Made by a program: the position numbers and the translations under genes
NCBI GenBank assembly: GCA_037176725.1
Contig: JAZBRS010000077.1
Span: 5,270,001 to 5,334,000 of the forward strand
Reading direction: 5' to 3'
DNA length: 64,000 nt
From: Posidonia oceanica
Lineage: Eukaryota > Streptophyta > Magnoliopsida > Alismatales > Posidoniaceae
The notes under the pieces: model-generated
What the model was told of the DNA's origin: nothing
The model's input: only the letters and a program-made list of their open reading frames with translations
Database searches by the model: none
In this document: positions 35,998 to 48,648 of the stretch, piece by piece
Layout: each line of letters begins with the position of its first letter
Position numbering within the stretch: position 1 is the first letter of the stretch

Positions 35998-38417
35998 GGG
36001 CAGTGGTTAATTTAAGTAAACTTGTAAATAAGACTTTTTTTTCTTTTCATACTCTATTTTCCTTTATTTGCCTTTATTTATCTCTAATGTTAAGTTAGAT
36101 TGTAAGTAATAAAATAAATAATAAAAATGATTGATGAGTGTGGACTATACCCAACAACTTAGAGCATTAAAGTAACATTGCCAAAATATTACCTAAGGTT
36201 CCCCAAGTAGAGACTGTGACACCCAAGGAAGGTCCAACCAAGGAAGGTCCAACCACTGGTGGTGACAATCTAAAGGCAACTTTAGATCCGTGGGAGTTAC
36301 ATACAATACACTCTCAATTAGCATGCCAAAATGTAGAAGGAATCAAAGACTAAGTCCTAGCCAAAGAAAGAAAGTTGTATCCCAAGCAGAAAAGAATCTG
36401 AACAATTAGGGTAACCTCAACCTTGTCCTGTCTGCACATACACTTGCACGGGGAGGTAAGAGAAAGGCAAGCTCAGAGCAAAGGCTAATGGTATGAGCTG
36501 TTCGCCAAAATAAAGCACCCAGAAATGATGGCAGCAAAGAAGCTGTCCAAATAAAGAGAGGAAAGAAGGCAGCAAGGAAGCTGTCCAAGTGAGAAAAAGT
36601 AATAAAAGACTATCCAAAAGACGATAAAAGAGGTCAGCAAAGAGCTGTCCAAAGAGTGAAAAGAAGGCAGCAAAGAAAGTTGTCCACAAACCAAGAAAAA
36701 AAGAAAACCTAGAAAATTAAAAAGTGCAAAGTAGGCAAACAGAACTCAAACTTGAGCCAAAGTCGAGAGCTTACTGCACTTCAAGCCTCCTCCACCTATC
36801 TCACTCACAGGCATGGGGTAGGGGATCCTAGAAATTGAAGGACAGATTAAATGAAGGAAACAACAATCAAACTAAGGCTAGTATGAGGTCCCAAGTTCTC
36901 AAAAGACAAGGCATGTTAGAAGGAAAAAGTTCTCTCACCCTAGATAATGCAAGGCAATACTACAAGGTCTTTAAGCAAGAAGTTCATGACCACACTCATC
37001 AATCCAAAAAATATCAAAAAAATCAGAAAATCCAAAAACTACCAAAAAAATCAAAAAACCCAAAATAGCAAAAAAATCAGAAAATCCAAAAACACCAAAA
37101 AAAAAAATCAAAAATCCCAAAACACAAAAAATTAGAAAATCCAAGAAAACCAACCAAAAGAAGCACCATCCACCCTACATACAAGTGAAAACTTAGTAAG
37201 TAGGAAGACTGGAATTAGTCTGGCTGGTGATGCAAAAATCATTCACCTCAGATTCGGAGTTAACGTCCTACTCAAGTGTGCCTCACGGCTTGGGTGTGTT
37301 TTCTCAGCAAAGACATTGCTTCTGCAGTAATCTTTAGAGCATCTACGGATGACTTACAATCGGCATCTACTGGGCTCTGATTTTCCATCCCTCCGCTGAG
37401 GCCAAGACTAATTCCCTCCACCTAGTTCCCAAGCATGTTAATTAAGGGATTACTTTATCTTCTGTACAAGTATAACTTAGTCAACCGTCCTAGGAACTGG
37501 GAAAGGTTCACCTATGATTAATAACATCTTTTGTTAAGTGTGTAGGTATAAAGCTTACAACATAAAGAATGAGCTCATGCCTAAGGGGCTCATATAGTGT
37601 GCAAAGGCACACCCACTTTGACTAAAAGGCAAACCCTGGTTTGGCAAAGGAAGGGTTCACTCTCTCACTCAGTTCTTTAATCATAGAACTCCTTTATTTA
37701 CCAAATCGAGTTGTGGGATGACAGTCCTTTCCTGAGAGTACCGGTCACACTCAAGGATAGAAAACACTTAACCACAACAAATTGCATTCATTCATTTTGC
37801 ATATGTCCATATGGTTTGGGAACAACCATACCCCATCGGCCTAACCTAGCATATGGACCATTCATTGCATCATATGTTGCATTTGCATTTGTCTACTTGA
37901 ATCATGCATCCACGCATTTTCTCATATCATTGGAAGTGGAGCATGGATGGAGCCAAATGACCTTCAAGAGTGTTACAAACCCTTAGGACATGTGATTCTC
38001 CTAGAGCCAACTAAGTTCCTACCAATCATTCTATCAATTCCAATCCGAGTAAAATCTCAAACAAGATGCCACAAGAGCACTCGTTTTCGATGATGTAAGG
38101 GTCACGCCCCATGATCTCCTCCTTAGCTTCTACCCCGTTGAAGTATATCTCTATATGGTTGACAAGTCTTGACATCGGCTGCGACACATAGCTCCAACTT
38201 GACCCTTCCATGCCTGAGTCTTCAATATGACGGTAATTAATCAAACCACTCGGCCGTTCGACAATCTCCCGACACTGAGTCAGTTCACCCCTTCTTCCTT
38301 TTTATTATCTTTTTTCATCCCTAATGGCGGATTGTTTGAGACGGAGCTCCCCCTTTCAGGAAATGCTCAATGGAACATTGTTCTTACCTTGGACCTGATC
38401 TTGTTCCAAGATCAACT
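35998..38417 (+). other. C 3' non-coding block
   Basis: Holds the GGCAGCAAAGAAGCTGTCC-type repeat (about 36525-36690), the A-rich array with AAAATCAGAAAATCCAAAA units (37005-37150), then sequence matching A on both sides of A's antisense block (15000-15330 and 22110-22889). No antisense gene is present. Confidence 0.75.
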
Positions 38418-38432
38418 ACAATGAGGGGCATC
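38418..38432 (+). promoter_or_regulatory. C polypurine tract
   Basis: AATGAGGGGCATC abuts the 3' LTR. Confidence 0.75.
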
Positions 38433-39501
38433 TGTAGATATCCCATTTTTGCATTTTTGAGAGTTCATAGAGGACAAGAACTTCTGAGGCACCCAGATCA
38501 CACAACTAAGGCTTAATAACATATTTTTCTGGAGTTTTCAAGATTTACTTAAAAATAATATTTGATTTTGCTTGACTCAAGGTTGTTAGCTGTGGTAGAG
38601 CTAACACACTCAGACTCATGGCAAGTGCAAGTACCTTGAGCACTCTTTATCCTACACAAATCCGTGGCAGATTTGAGTTAAAGAAGACGTTTTTATGATT
38701 TCATGAGATCTCTGAAGTTTTCCGAGCTTTTATCAATATTTCTCTGGATTAACTTAAAAGACAGGGTTAAAAATACAAAAGACTTAGCTAGTTGCCTCCC
38801 AGAGCGACGACACAGCCAAGCGCCACCAAAAGCGGCAACTGGACTGTGTAGGCGCCAGGCAAACAAGTGACTAGCATCAGACCTCTCTCTCCAGCTAAAT
38901 ACTAATATCCTGGGCATTAATATAATATACAAGAATTTTATAAGCTATTATAACATTTTTCCGTAAGTTATTGATATTTATATGATTTTCTAGCCTTTAA
39001 TATATGGTATAACACATATATCATAAATAAAATAATCAAAGAACAATCTAGAAAATCCAAGGTGGCCCCAAACAAATATCTTGGTTTTCGACACATTTTA
39101 ATGTGCTAATCTAATCCCTAAAAATCAGAAAGCAATCCCTTAGAATCTCCTAAAAATCAAAAACAAATATTTTAGTTGCCTGGAATAGTGTAGCAGCTAA
39201 GCGCCACTATGTGCGGCGACTAGCTAATGTGGACTCCGTTTGACCTAGTCTTCTGGATTTTCCATGGCATTTCCACTATCTTTTCAGAAGATGTTTGTTC
39301 TAGTCGCCTACCTATGGGGCGACTAACCCTAAATATCAATTTTCTTCTAGAAGCTTCTAAAACCCTCCTAGCTATGAGCCACCTGTGTTCCACGAACCTA
39401 TAAAAAGGTCACGTGAGTCAGTGCACTAGGAGGGGCAATTTTAGGGTTTGATGGCCAATTTTATGGTTTAGGAGTGCCAATTTTAGGGCTTAGGAGGCCA
39501 A

Positions 39502-39542
<41 letters not shown>

Positions 39543-40072
39543 TTCAAGAGAGAAACCCTAGCCTCCATTATCGATCCTAGAGATCACTACGTCCCAACCT
39601 AGATCCCCGAGATCTCAAGCCTAGCTGGAGCTCCGACCGTGCCTCCACTTCCTCACTCTACTGCATACAGCACGAGGGTGAAGGGAGTATCTTCTTCCAA
39701 TTTTTTTCATTTCATTATTGCATTCCTTAACATAGGACCCATAGCATATGCATGTGGGGAACAACCCCCGGTTAGTATTAGATTCATTTGTTCATATTAT
39801 TCTCTGTCTTTTCTTATTATCATTTACTACACACAAACTTATCTAGATCTCTTATTTTTATTTGTTTTGAAGGAAAAGGAATACGCTCACGTAAACACGA
39901 GGAAGCCACTAGACGACATCCTGCCGTCGATCCAGTGAGCCGAGTACCCACATCATCTACATCTCCCTAGGCGCCTTGTCCGCCCATTGATAAGTGGCGA
40001 TCACAACAAAGTTAACGATGTTGTGGAAGCGTTGTTATCTTCATCCAAACACCCCCCAAATCCACATCCACA
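38433..40072 (+). repeat. C 3' LTR
   Basis: TGTAGATATCCC to CATCCACA. TATA box TATAAAAAG at 39399-39407; GA microsatellite 39505-39538, longer than in the 5' LTR; TGGCGATCAC at 39995-40004. Confidence 0.93.
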
Positions 40073-40077
40073 TAGGA
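40073..40077. repeat. Target-site duplication of C, right copy (TAGGA)
   Basis: Identical to 30392-30396. Confidence 0.95.
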
Positions 40078-40601
40078 AATGCCTGAAACTACAGGGGAGG
40101 CTGCAAGGGGACCTCAGGAGTGAACAAGGGTGCAGTCAAAGTGGACTGGAGGGATAGAGCCATGCCCTGCAATCTCTAGGCAAGCGCCATCAGATATTGC
40201 ACCTGCATGGCAAGGGTCCTATCAGCAAGAAGGCTGAAGGGCAGGGTCAGCAAGGGACCAAATGCTAGAGGTGGCCAGGACACAGACTGTCCAAAAGGCA
40301 GAGAACCTATAGCAAAGGATGCTGCCGAAGGGTGAGTATCAAAAGCAGCAAAGCCCTAAGTGGGAGGGGCAGTCAGCTAAGCCTTCGGAGCTCGAGTGGC
40401 GGTCACCGTAATAGACTCGATGACAGGCTCTAGAGGGGCGACTGTCGGATGATGCCTTAAAATACCCACAAGATTCCCTTGCGCTTGAAAGTGGAAGGCA
40501 TGGGGAGGAACAGTGGAAGTCAAAGTGAGGGAAAGAGGGGCCGAAACCTGGAACCCCTCAAAGGCAATAGAGGACAACAACTCACTAACTTGCTGGGCCA
40601 T
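40078..40601 (-). pseudogene. B gag N-terminus
   Basis: Minus-strand frame starting at the ATG at 40601 (MAQQVSELLSSIAFEGF), stopped at 40377 and continuing degenerately to the C insertion. It fits as the missing start of B's gag because the C duplication separates the two parts. The longer open frame upstream of 40601 lies in the leader, so I chose the internal Met; that choice is uncertain. Confidence 0.65.
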
Positions 40602-41687
40602 AACAGTCCTCGAGCGACTAACAATCAGACTACAGCAGGGAACAAATGGACAACGTCTAGGATGAGCAATCGTCGAAAACGACGGATAACTCGGGAAAGG
40701 ATGGTCAAGAAGAACGTCGCAACAGGGACGTGAGAAAAGGAACAAACTCGAGCTCTGGCTAAGGAACTCACTCAATGACCTATGCAACAAACACGATGGA
40801 CAAGTGTTAGAGCTTGGAAACAAGTGCAAATGCTTTTTAATGATGGCATGAATGGCACACATGCAAATAGATGCTTTCTAGTACATGCTCTCTCACCAAT
40901 CTAGTGTGTCCTAGTAGGCTATCTACTCCAGACTCTCACAAGGTGTATGGGTCTTTGACTTGGTCAGAAAGAAGGTCCCTGTCTAAATCCTGGCCAAAGC
41001 TCAGGCGGTGACGGGTGTTGCGTTAGGAGCCTCGACCCTACCAAAGCATGGGTTGTACCCTCTACTAACATTAGCACGACCCCAAACAAAGGGGGATAGA
41101 CTGACCAACTCGTCCCATGCCAAAGCAATGGAACAAGAGACCGGACCTATCCTTCTCAGACTAGTAGTGGACTCAGGGATGAGAAGATGCATGCCCTATA
41201 TGATCATTCATGCAAATATGTTTAAAGTCTTTTACTTGCATGTCTTATTAACCAAATGGGATAAGATGTGAGTGAATGGCCCTAGTAAGCCTAAGTATTC
41301 TTTTTGCTTGCGTTTTTTAGATTAAACCAAGGAGGAAACAATCACCTCTCTAGTTGTCCTTAGGATTAATGCAAGAAGGGGAAAGAAACACTCAAATATG
41401 GCAATCATACATCACACATCACTTCATAAGGCATGTTCATGGCATGAGCTAGTGTTGTGTCTCATGATTAGTGAAAATAGAAGACATACAACACGTCGAA
41501 AGGCATATACAAGCATGGCATGTGCATGTGTAGTGACATAACATGCATGTGTAAGAACAAACATTCACCAAGCAAAAGGCATGATCAAAGTGCAATCAAT
41601 CCATGATATAATGAACAAATGCTATCAATTAAGCAAGAAGCAAGCCACACAGTAAGTGGAAAGTCGGAAATGAAAGCCGGAGTCGAT
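40602..41687 (-). other. B leader
   Basis: About 1.1 kb between primer site and gag, rich in short ATGC words such as GCATG (41490-41560). No gene seen. Confidence 0.6.
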
Positions 41688-41706
41688 GTCCCTAGCGGAA
41701 TCACCA
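41688..41706 (-). promoter_or_regulatory. B primer-binding site (tRNA-Arg type)
   Basis: Minus strand reads TGGTGATTCCGCTAGGGAC, close to the complement of a plant tRNA-Arg(ACG) 3' end as I recall it (TGGCGACTCCACTGGGGATC). A 6-base spacer separates it from the LTR end at 41713. Confidence 0.7.
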
Positions 41707-41712
41707 CTTTCA

Positions 41713-41865
41713 TGTGACCAAGGGGCATCATGGCCCAACTGGAGGGGAGTCCTTGAAGGTATGCCTAATCACGTCCATGTGGTGGATCCAAGGAGGGCTC
41801 GACTCAAGGAAACACTAGAAAAATGTGAAATCGAAGGGAAATAAAATAGAAAATGGAGTCGCTAT
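41713..41865 (-). repeat. B 5' LTR, 3' piece
   Basis: Last 153 bp of B's 5' LTR, cut from the rest by D. The final five bases (41861-41865, GCTAT) are D's left target duplication. Joined at 51606 it continues the text shared with 57063 and 61492 (GGAGTCGCCACC). Confidence 0.8.
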
Positions 41866-43476
41866 TGTGGATGGATTTTTGGGGTGTTGAAGATGAAGAT
41901 GCCGGCGCTTCCACGTACGTCGATAGCTTAGTTGTGATCGCCACTCATCTTTGGGTAGACAAGACACCTTGGGGGGAGATGATGATGCTGTGAGTACTCG
42001 AATCATTGGATCGACGGCAGGATGTCGTCCAGCGGCTCGTTCATGTTATGTAAGCAATTTCCTTTCCTTCAAAACAAATGAAAATAAAAGATGTAGATTA
42101 GCTCAAGTGTAGTAAATGTTAATAAAAATAGACAGAAAATAACATAAGCAATTAAATCTAACACTAACCAGAGGGGTGGTTCCTCGCATGTAGATGCTAC
42201 GGGTCCTATGCTAAGGAATGCAATATGAATAAAAAAAATAGATTGGAAGAATACTCCCTTCACCCTCGTGCTATATGCAGTGAAATAGAAGTAGAGGCAC
42301 GATCGGAGCTCCGGCTAGGCTCAGGATCTCTAGGATCGTAGTTGGGTGTAGTGATCTCTGGGATCTAGGATTTCTCTCTGGATAGAGGGTGGAGACTAGG
42401 GTTTCTGGATTGGAAACTCTAGTTCCTTGAAGGTGGAAGCTCAAAACCCTAGAACCTAAAGAGGATTTCTCTCTAACTTGACTAGGGGCTCTCTCCAAAA
42501 ATGACTGGGTAGAATTTCTCCTTCAAAAATTCCGACCCTCAAACCACTAGCCTAGGGGGTCTATTTATAGACTCTAGGGGGTGAGGATGGTTGGAGATCA
42601 GAAAATTCTAGAAAAGTGGCAGTTATGGCCAGTCGCCGCATGGGTAGGCGACTAAGGCTAGCAACCACCTAGTCAAAGTGTTGGAAGACCCGGGAACGAG
42701 GGCACAACTGCTAGTCACCGCTTGAGTTGGTGCCTAACGGTTGAGGGACTCGTGGGAAATAACCGTGGAAAAGCAGTTCAAAGGAGGCCACAATCCTTAG
42801 TCGCCTGTCGAGCTAGCGCCTAATGGTCGAGGATCGTGGGGAAGACCGAGGCAGTTCTGCAATCGTCTTAGTCGCCTGGTGAGATGGCGCCTAAAGGTTG
42901 AGGGGTTAGTGGGAATTGACCGTGGAAAAGCAACTGCTAGAGCGGTTATGACTGTTAGTCGCCCCTTTGGATGACACCTATATTAGTCGCCTACTAATGG
43001 GGTGCCTAGTTGGGTCACCTCCTCAGTTGGTTACTAGGGAGCTCGCCTATTGGAAGGATGTCCGTCGTAGTCGCCTGCTGAAAGGACGCCTATCATGGTC
43101 GCCTCCTCAGTTGGCTACTAACAGGCTCAGGTCATTTCTAGCCCTATCTTCTAGGTTTTGGCTAGAGAAAACAAGATAGAAGGCTGGGAAACTACAAATA
43201 GTCTATGAAATCAAGAAGGCATCTCTGTTAACTCAAATCTGCCACGAATCTGAGTAGAAATAAAGGATACTTAGGATACTCTGACTTGCCACGAGTCTAA
43301 GTGAGTTGGCTCTGCCACAGCTAACAACCTGAGTCAAGGTAGGATCAAGTGATACTTTGAAGAAATCAAGGAAGATCTGGAAAATGTGTTGTTAACACTT
43401 AGACATGTGATCTTTGGTGCCTCAAAAGTTCCTACCCTCTATGAACTCTGGGAAATGCGAAAATGGGATATCTATA
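41866..43476 (-). repeat. D 3' LTR
   Basis: On the minus strand it begins TATAGATATCCC (TG has mutated to TA) and ends CCATCCACA. The minus-strand TATA box CTATAAATAG lies at 42561-42570. 42600-43130 holds about ten AGTCGCC-type words arranged in degenerate units of roughly 70-90 bp. Confidence 0.92.
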
Positions 43477-43491
43477 GATGCCTCTCCTTGG
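43477..43491 (-). promoter_or_regulatory. D polypurine tract
   Basis: Minus strand CCAAGGAGAGGCATC directly before the 3' LTR. Confidence 0.78.
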
Positions 43492-45977
43492 AGTTGATCT
43501 TGGAACAAGATTGAGTCCAAGGTAAGAACAAATGTCCCATTGAGCATTTCCTGAAAAGGGGAGCTCCACCTCAAACAATCCGCCACAAAGGATGAAGGAA
43601 GATAATAAAAAAGGAAGAAGGGGTGAACTGACTCGATGACGGGAGATTGCCGAACGGCCAGGTGGTTCGATTAATTGCCGTCATATTGAAGACTCTGGCA
43701 TGGAGGGGTCAAGTCGGTTTCGGAACTTGTGTCACAATCGATGTCGAGACTTGTCAACCATGTAGAGATGTACTTCAATGGGGCAGAAGCTAGGGAGGAA
43801 ATTGTGGGGCAGGACCCTTACACGATCGAAAAGGAGTGCTCTTGTGGCGCCATGTTTGAAATTTTACTCGGATTGGAATTGATAGATTGGTAGGAACTAG
43901 GTTGGCTCTAGGAGAATCACATGTCTTAATGGTTTCTAACACTCTTGAAGAACAATGCTCCATCCATGCTCCACTTCCAATGATATGAGAAAATGCAAGG
44001 TTGCATGATTCAAGCAAACAATGATAAATGCAACATACGATGCAATGAATGGTCCATATGCTAGGTTAGGCCGGCAGGGTACGGTTGTTCCCAAACCATA
44101 TGGACATATACAAGGTGAATGAATGCAATTTGTTGTGGTCAAGTGTTTTTCGTCTTCGAGTGTGACCAACACTCTCTGGAAAGGACTGTCGTCCCACAAC
44201 TTGACTTGGCAAATAAAGGAGTTCTATGATTAGAGAACTGGGTGAGGGAGTGAACCCTTCCTTTGCCAAACTAGGGTTTGTCTTTTAGTCAAAGTGGGTG
44301 TGCCTTTGCACACTATATGAGCCCCTTTGGCATGAGCTCATTCTTTATGTTGTAAGCTTTATACCTGCACACTTAACAAAAGATGTTAGTAATCACAAGT
44401 GAACCTTTTCCAGTTCCTAGGGCGATTGACTAAGTTATACTTGTATAGGGAGCAAAGTAATCTCTTAATCAACATGCTTGGGAACTAGGTGGAAGGAATT
44501 AGTCTTGGCCTTAGCGGAGAGATGGAAAATCGGAGCCTAGTAGACGCCGATTGTGAGTCATCCGTAGATGCTTTAAAGATTATTGCAGAAGCAATGTCTT
44601 TGTTGAGAAAACGCACCCAAGCCGTGAGACATGCTTGAGTAGGACGTTATCTCCAAATCCGAGGTGAATGATTGTTGCATCACCAGCCAGACTAACTCCA
44701 GTTTTCCTACTTACTAAGTTTTCACTTGTATGTAGGGTGGATGGTACTTCTTTTTTGGTCGGTTTTTTTTTCTTGAGTTTTTCTAATTTTTGAATTTTCA
44801 GAATTTTTGGTTTTTTTTGCTGTTTTTGGGATTTTCTAATGTTCTTGCATTTTGGGATTTTCTGATTTTTTTTTGGTTTTGGGTTTTTCTGATTTTTTTT
44901 GTATTTTGGGTTTTTCTGATTTTTTTGGTAGTTTTGGATTTTCTGATTTTTGGATTTTGGATTTTCTGATTTTTTTGGTAGTTTTTGGATTGATGATTGC
45001 AGTCACAACCTTCTTTCTTAAAGATTTTGCAGTATTGCCTTATATTATCTAGGGTAAGAGAACTTTCCCTTCTAGCATGCCTTGTCTTTTGAGAACTTGG
45101 GACCTCATCCTAGCCTTAGTTTGATTGTTGTCTCCTTCATTTAATCAGTCCCTGAATTTCTATGATTTCCTGCCCCTTGCCTGTGGGTGTGATAGGTGGA
45201 GGAGGTTTGAAGTGCAGTAAGCTCTCAACTTTGGCTCAGGTCTCGAATTCCAGTTGCCTTTCCTTGGCCCTTAATGCGTCTTTCTAGGATTTAAGCTTTA
45301 GACACATAGACAGCTTTTGCCATGTTCATTTTCCACTCTTTGGACAGCTCTTTGCTGACCTCTTTCAGTTGGACAGTTTCTTTTACTGTCTCTTTACATT
45401 TGTTCCTCACTTAGACAGCTTCTTTGCAGCCTTCTCTCCTCTCTGTTTGGGCAGTTTTTGCTGCCGTCTTTTCTAGACACTTTCTAAGTTAATTGGCAAG
45501 TGGTTCGTACCAGAAGCCTTTGCTCCGAGCTTGCCTTTCTCTTACCTCCCCGTGCAGGTGTATGTGCAGACAGGACAAGGTTAAGGTCCCTAGTCGTTCA
45601 GCTCCTTTTCTATTTGGGATACAACTTTCTTTCCTTGGCTAGGACTTGGTCATTGGTTCCTTCTAGAGTTTGGCATGCTAATTAAGGGTGTGTTGTATGT
45701 GACTCCCATGGATCTAAAGATGCCTTTAGGTTGTCACCACCAGTGGTTGGACCTTCCCTGGGTGTCACGGTCTCTGCTTGGGAACCTTAGGTAATATTTT
45801 GGTAGTTTTGCTTAATGCCTTAAGTTGTTAGGTATAGTCCACACTCATCAGTCATTTTTATTTATTTTATTCTATAATCTAACTTAGCATTAGAGATAAA
45901 TAAAGAAAAATAAAGGAAAATAGAGTACGGAAAGGAAATATCTTATTTACAAGTTTTACTTAAATTAACCACTGCCC
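43492..45977 (-). other. D 3' non-coding block
   Basis: Inverted counterpart of C's block. The A-rich array appears as a T-rich run at 44760-44990 with units like GGATTTTCTGATTTTT. The degenerate GGCAGC/GACAGC repeat lies at about 45330-45480. No gene. Confidence 0.72.
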
Positions 45978-48648
45978 TCAGTTGGGTTCAGTGGAACCTC
46001 GCACCTCCCTTCCCAGATGAGGGGGCTTACCTGAGGGGTGATTGCGGAAGTCTGCCTCTAGCGTTAAGTGGTCAGGTGCTTGTGGTAGCCATGGCGCATG
46101 CTCTTGTTGTTCTTTTGGTTTGCGCCCCGTCCTTGCTTTCAGAGGGTCAGAGTCGGACTTGTCTTGACCCGTGTAAGGCAGCGTGCCCCTGGTGGCTTTG
46201 TCTTGGAGTGAGGCTACCAAATGTCCTCCTCCTCTTGAAGTGTGGCTGCCGATGTGCTCTGTAGTAACCTCTCCCTCATAACTGTAGTGCTCGTGACTGC
46301 CCTTAGTGTGTCCGTTTGTTGGATCAGGCGGCTTGGGAGGAGGATCAGCTCTTGCTTGTGCTGCTTGGAGAGCTTGGCAGAGTGAACTGAGTGCAGCTTC
46401 TGCTTTATACCAGTCTGAATCCACGTATTCATTGTAGATGGGCAACTGGTCTTCTTCTGTTAAGCCTTCGAACATTTGAGCGTCCACTGTCTCCTTGTCG
46501 GGCCAATCTATGTCAGTGTACTCATCATAGATGGGCGACCAGTCACCTTCCATTAAGTTCTGGGGCACATGAGGATTCAGAGTAGGTGTTGAGGGTGCCT
46601 TAGGATTAAGGTCCTCTTTGCTTGATGGGCTTTGTTCTGAATTTGCTCGTATGCACTGGATGTTTGCAAGCGCAGATCGAGCGGCGGATAAGATGATCTC
46701 TGCATCTGCGTGAGCCACTCGATGGTTGAATGAGGGTTCTTGATGTATCAATTGTTGTCCTTGTTGAGATGCCTTTAGTATATCACCTTTGTCATTAAGA
46801 TTATGAACTTTGTCTTTGACGGTGAAGCATTCTTCAAGGGTGTGCCCGTTGTTCTGGTGGTAAGGGCAGTACTTGGACATATCAGCATTAGGATAACTCG
46901 GACTGGGCTCTGGGAGCTGCAGATCTCCACTTTCAACTAGCATCCTGAATGTATTGGGGATTGATTCAAGAAGCGGAGGATAGTTTTGTCTCTGAGGGCC
47001 TTTGTAGCTTTATGGAGGAGGGACGCTGTGATAGTTCCTTTGCCCCTGTGGTTGCCCCTGGTATCTTTGCTGGGCATGTACTAGATAATCAGGTGGCTGT
47101 TGTTGTTGGTGCTGCATTGATTGCACTAACTGCCCCTGGTACTACGTTGGTTGGCTTAGGTACAGCTCTGGCTGATACTGGGTTGGTTGCCCTATGGCCA
47201 GGAGTGATTGCTCAGACTGGTATTGGCCTTTCTGCTTCTGCTGGATTGAGACCTGTGCCATGTCACCAGTGATCCCTTCAAGTGTATAGTCGGTGCCCCT
47301 CTTTTTGCCCCTTCCCTCGAGCTCTAAGAATGGTAGATCCTCTTTGTGATGGGGGATCCTTGCAGCACGTTCGTGTAGCTAAGGGTATGTTTGGAGGTCA
47401 CTCATTAGTAGCCCTATTCTGAGTGCTCCCGTAGTGTTGTGGGTGATGATCTTGACAGCTTGGGTTTCAGGAATATAGCATTTAGACCTTGTAGCCATGT
47501 CTCTCCATCTGCTTGCAAAAGTGGCGAACTCCTCATTAGGTTTCATCTTTTCAGTGAGGAGGTCGCTCATCGTAGGCTCATGCTGGATGCAATGGACATA
47601 TTGGCGCAAGAATTTTCTCCTGAACCATCTTGAAGTCACTGAGATCATATGCTGTGAGTGTGTTGAACCATCCCAGTACTTCTCCTTCCAAGCTTTTAAA
47701 GAAGAGATAGATTATAAGCCCATTGTCGTATTGATAGGGCAGAGCATCCATGGCGAATATGGCTAGATGGCCCCTTAGATCCTCTGTTCCACTGTATTTC
47801 CTCATTTTTGGCATTTTGAATCCAGGTGGAAGAACAAAATGAGAAAACTTAGAAGTGTTGAACCCTATCGATGCTTTGGATGTAACTCCTGCCTCTGTTA
47901 GTGCTTTGGCGATCATCCTTTTGAGATCTGTCCCTGGTGCGGCATATTGCCCCTGGCTCAGGTGTTTTTGTGTCTGTGGTAATGATGGATTATGTTGCGG
48001 GGGAAGGAAGGATGATTGAGATTGTGTAGGGTAGTATTGTGTGTTAATAGGAGGTTATTGTGGACGGAAGAATGATGATGGGAGTGGAGTGGGGTAGTAT
48101 TGGGTATTAGCGGGAGGTTGTGGCATGTATTGGGTTGCATATGGCGGAGTTGGATGGATGTATGGGTAGGTGGGTGTTGTGTGGTATGGTGGGTAGGAAC
48201 CTTGGTTAGGGAAAGTAGGGTTTGGTATGGCATGTGTATAGACTGGTGTATGGAGTAAGTGGTTGTGGTGTTCTTGGATGGTTGAGGTTTGTGGGTTTGT
48301 GTAGGTACAGTGTTGTTGAGCCAGGGACTACCGGACCTCATTGATGTCCTCTTCAGTTGGATGAGAGGTAGTCACGATGGGAGGCACTACACGGGAAGTC
48401 AACTTCGGATGTGTAAGCTCAGGCTGAGTGTTCCATGTTTGAAATTGGCTTGTCTCTCTTCCTTCTTCGGTATTGTAATTGAAAGGGATGGAGACGTGTG
48501 GGAACTGTCGTCGCCCTGTTGCATGTGAGAACCAAGAGGTTCCCGACCCTTCCGCTTGTGGAGTTGAGTCCCTGTAGGAGAACCCATCAGGGCCTAGAGT
48601 CGGTTGCGCCATAGAGGTGGAGGTAGATGATGTGCTAGTGTACTCCAT
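45978..48648 (-). pseudogene. D gag
   Basis: ATG at 48648 (MEYTSTSSTSTSMAQ) and stop at 45978. The Pro/Tyr/Gln/Thr-rich region (48290-47960) is followed by the capsid-like domain (FKMPKMRKYSGTEDLRGHL about 47830; VLGWFNTLTAYDL about 47690). A frameshift lies near 47600, then EFATFASRWRDMATRSKCY. The zinc-knuckle-like CPYHQNNGHTLEECF lies at about 46870-46826, and the C-terminal half is open from 46943 to the end. Two copies of the PIYDEYTD/PIYNEYVD motif (about 46530 and 46445). Stops near 48328, 48050, 47378, 47150 and 47010. Closest in sequence to C's gag. Confidence 0.88.

Larger units (their letters stand above)
30397..40072 (+). mobile_element. Element C: gag-only, non-autonomous relative of A
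   Basis: LTRs of 1607 and 1640 bp and a perfect 5-bp duplication. The internal part has a primer site, leader, gag and the same 3' non-coding repeats as A, but goes straight from the gag stop to the 3' block: no protease, polymerase or integrase and no antisense genes. The LTRs differ at roughly 6-7% of positions in the first 450 bp by my count, so its age resembles A's. It would have needed pol supplied by an A-like partner. Confidence 0.93.

Noticed and set aside
44852..45052. Phe/Ser/Leu-rich open frame
   Set aside because: Product of the inverted T-rich repeat of D, no domain.
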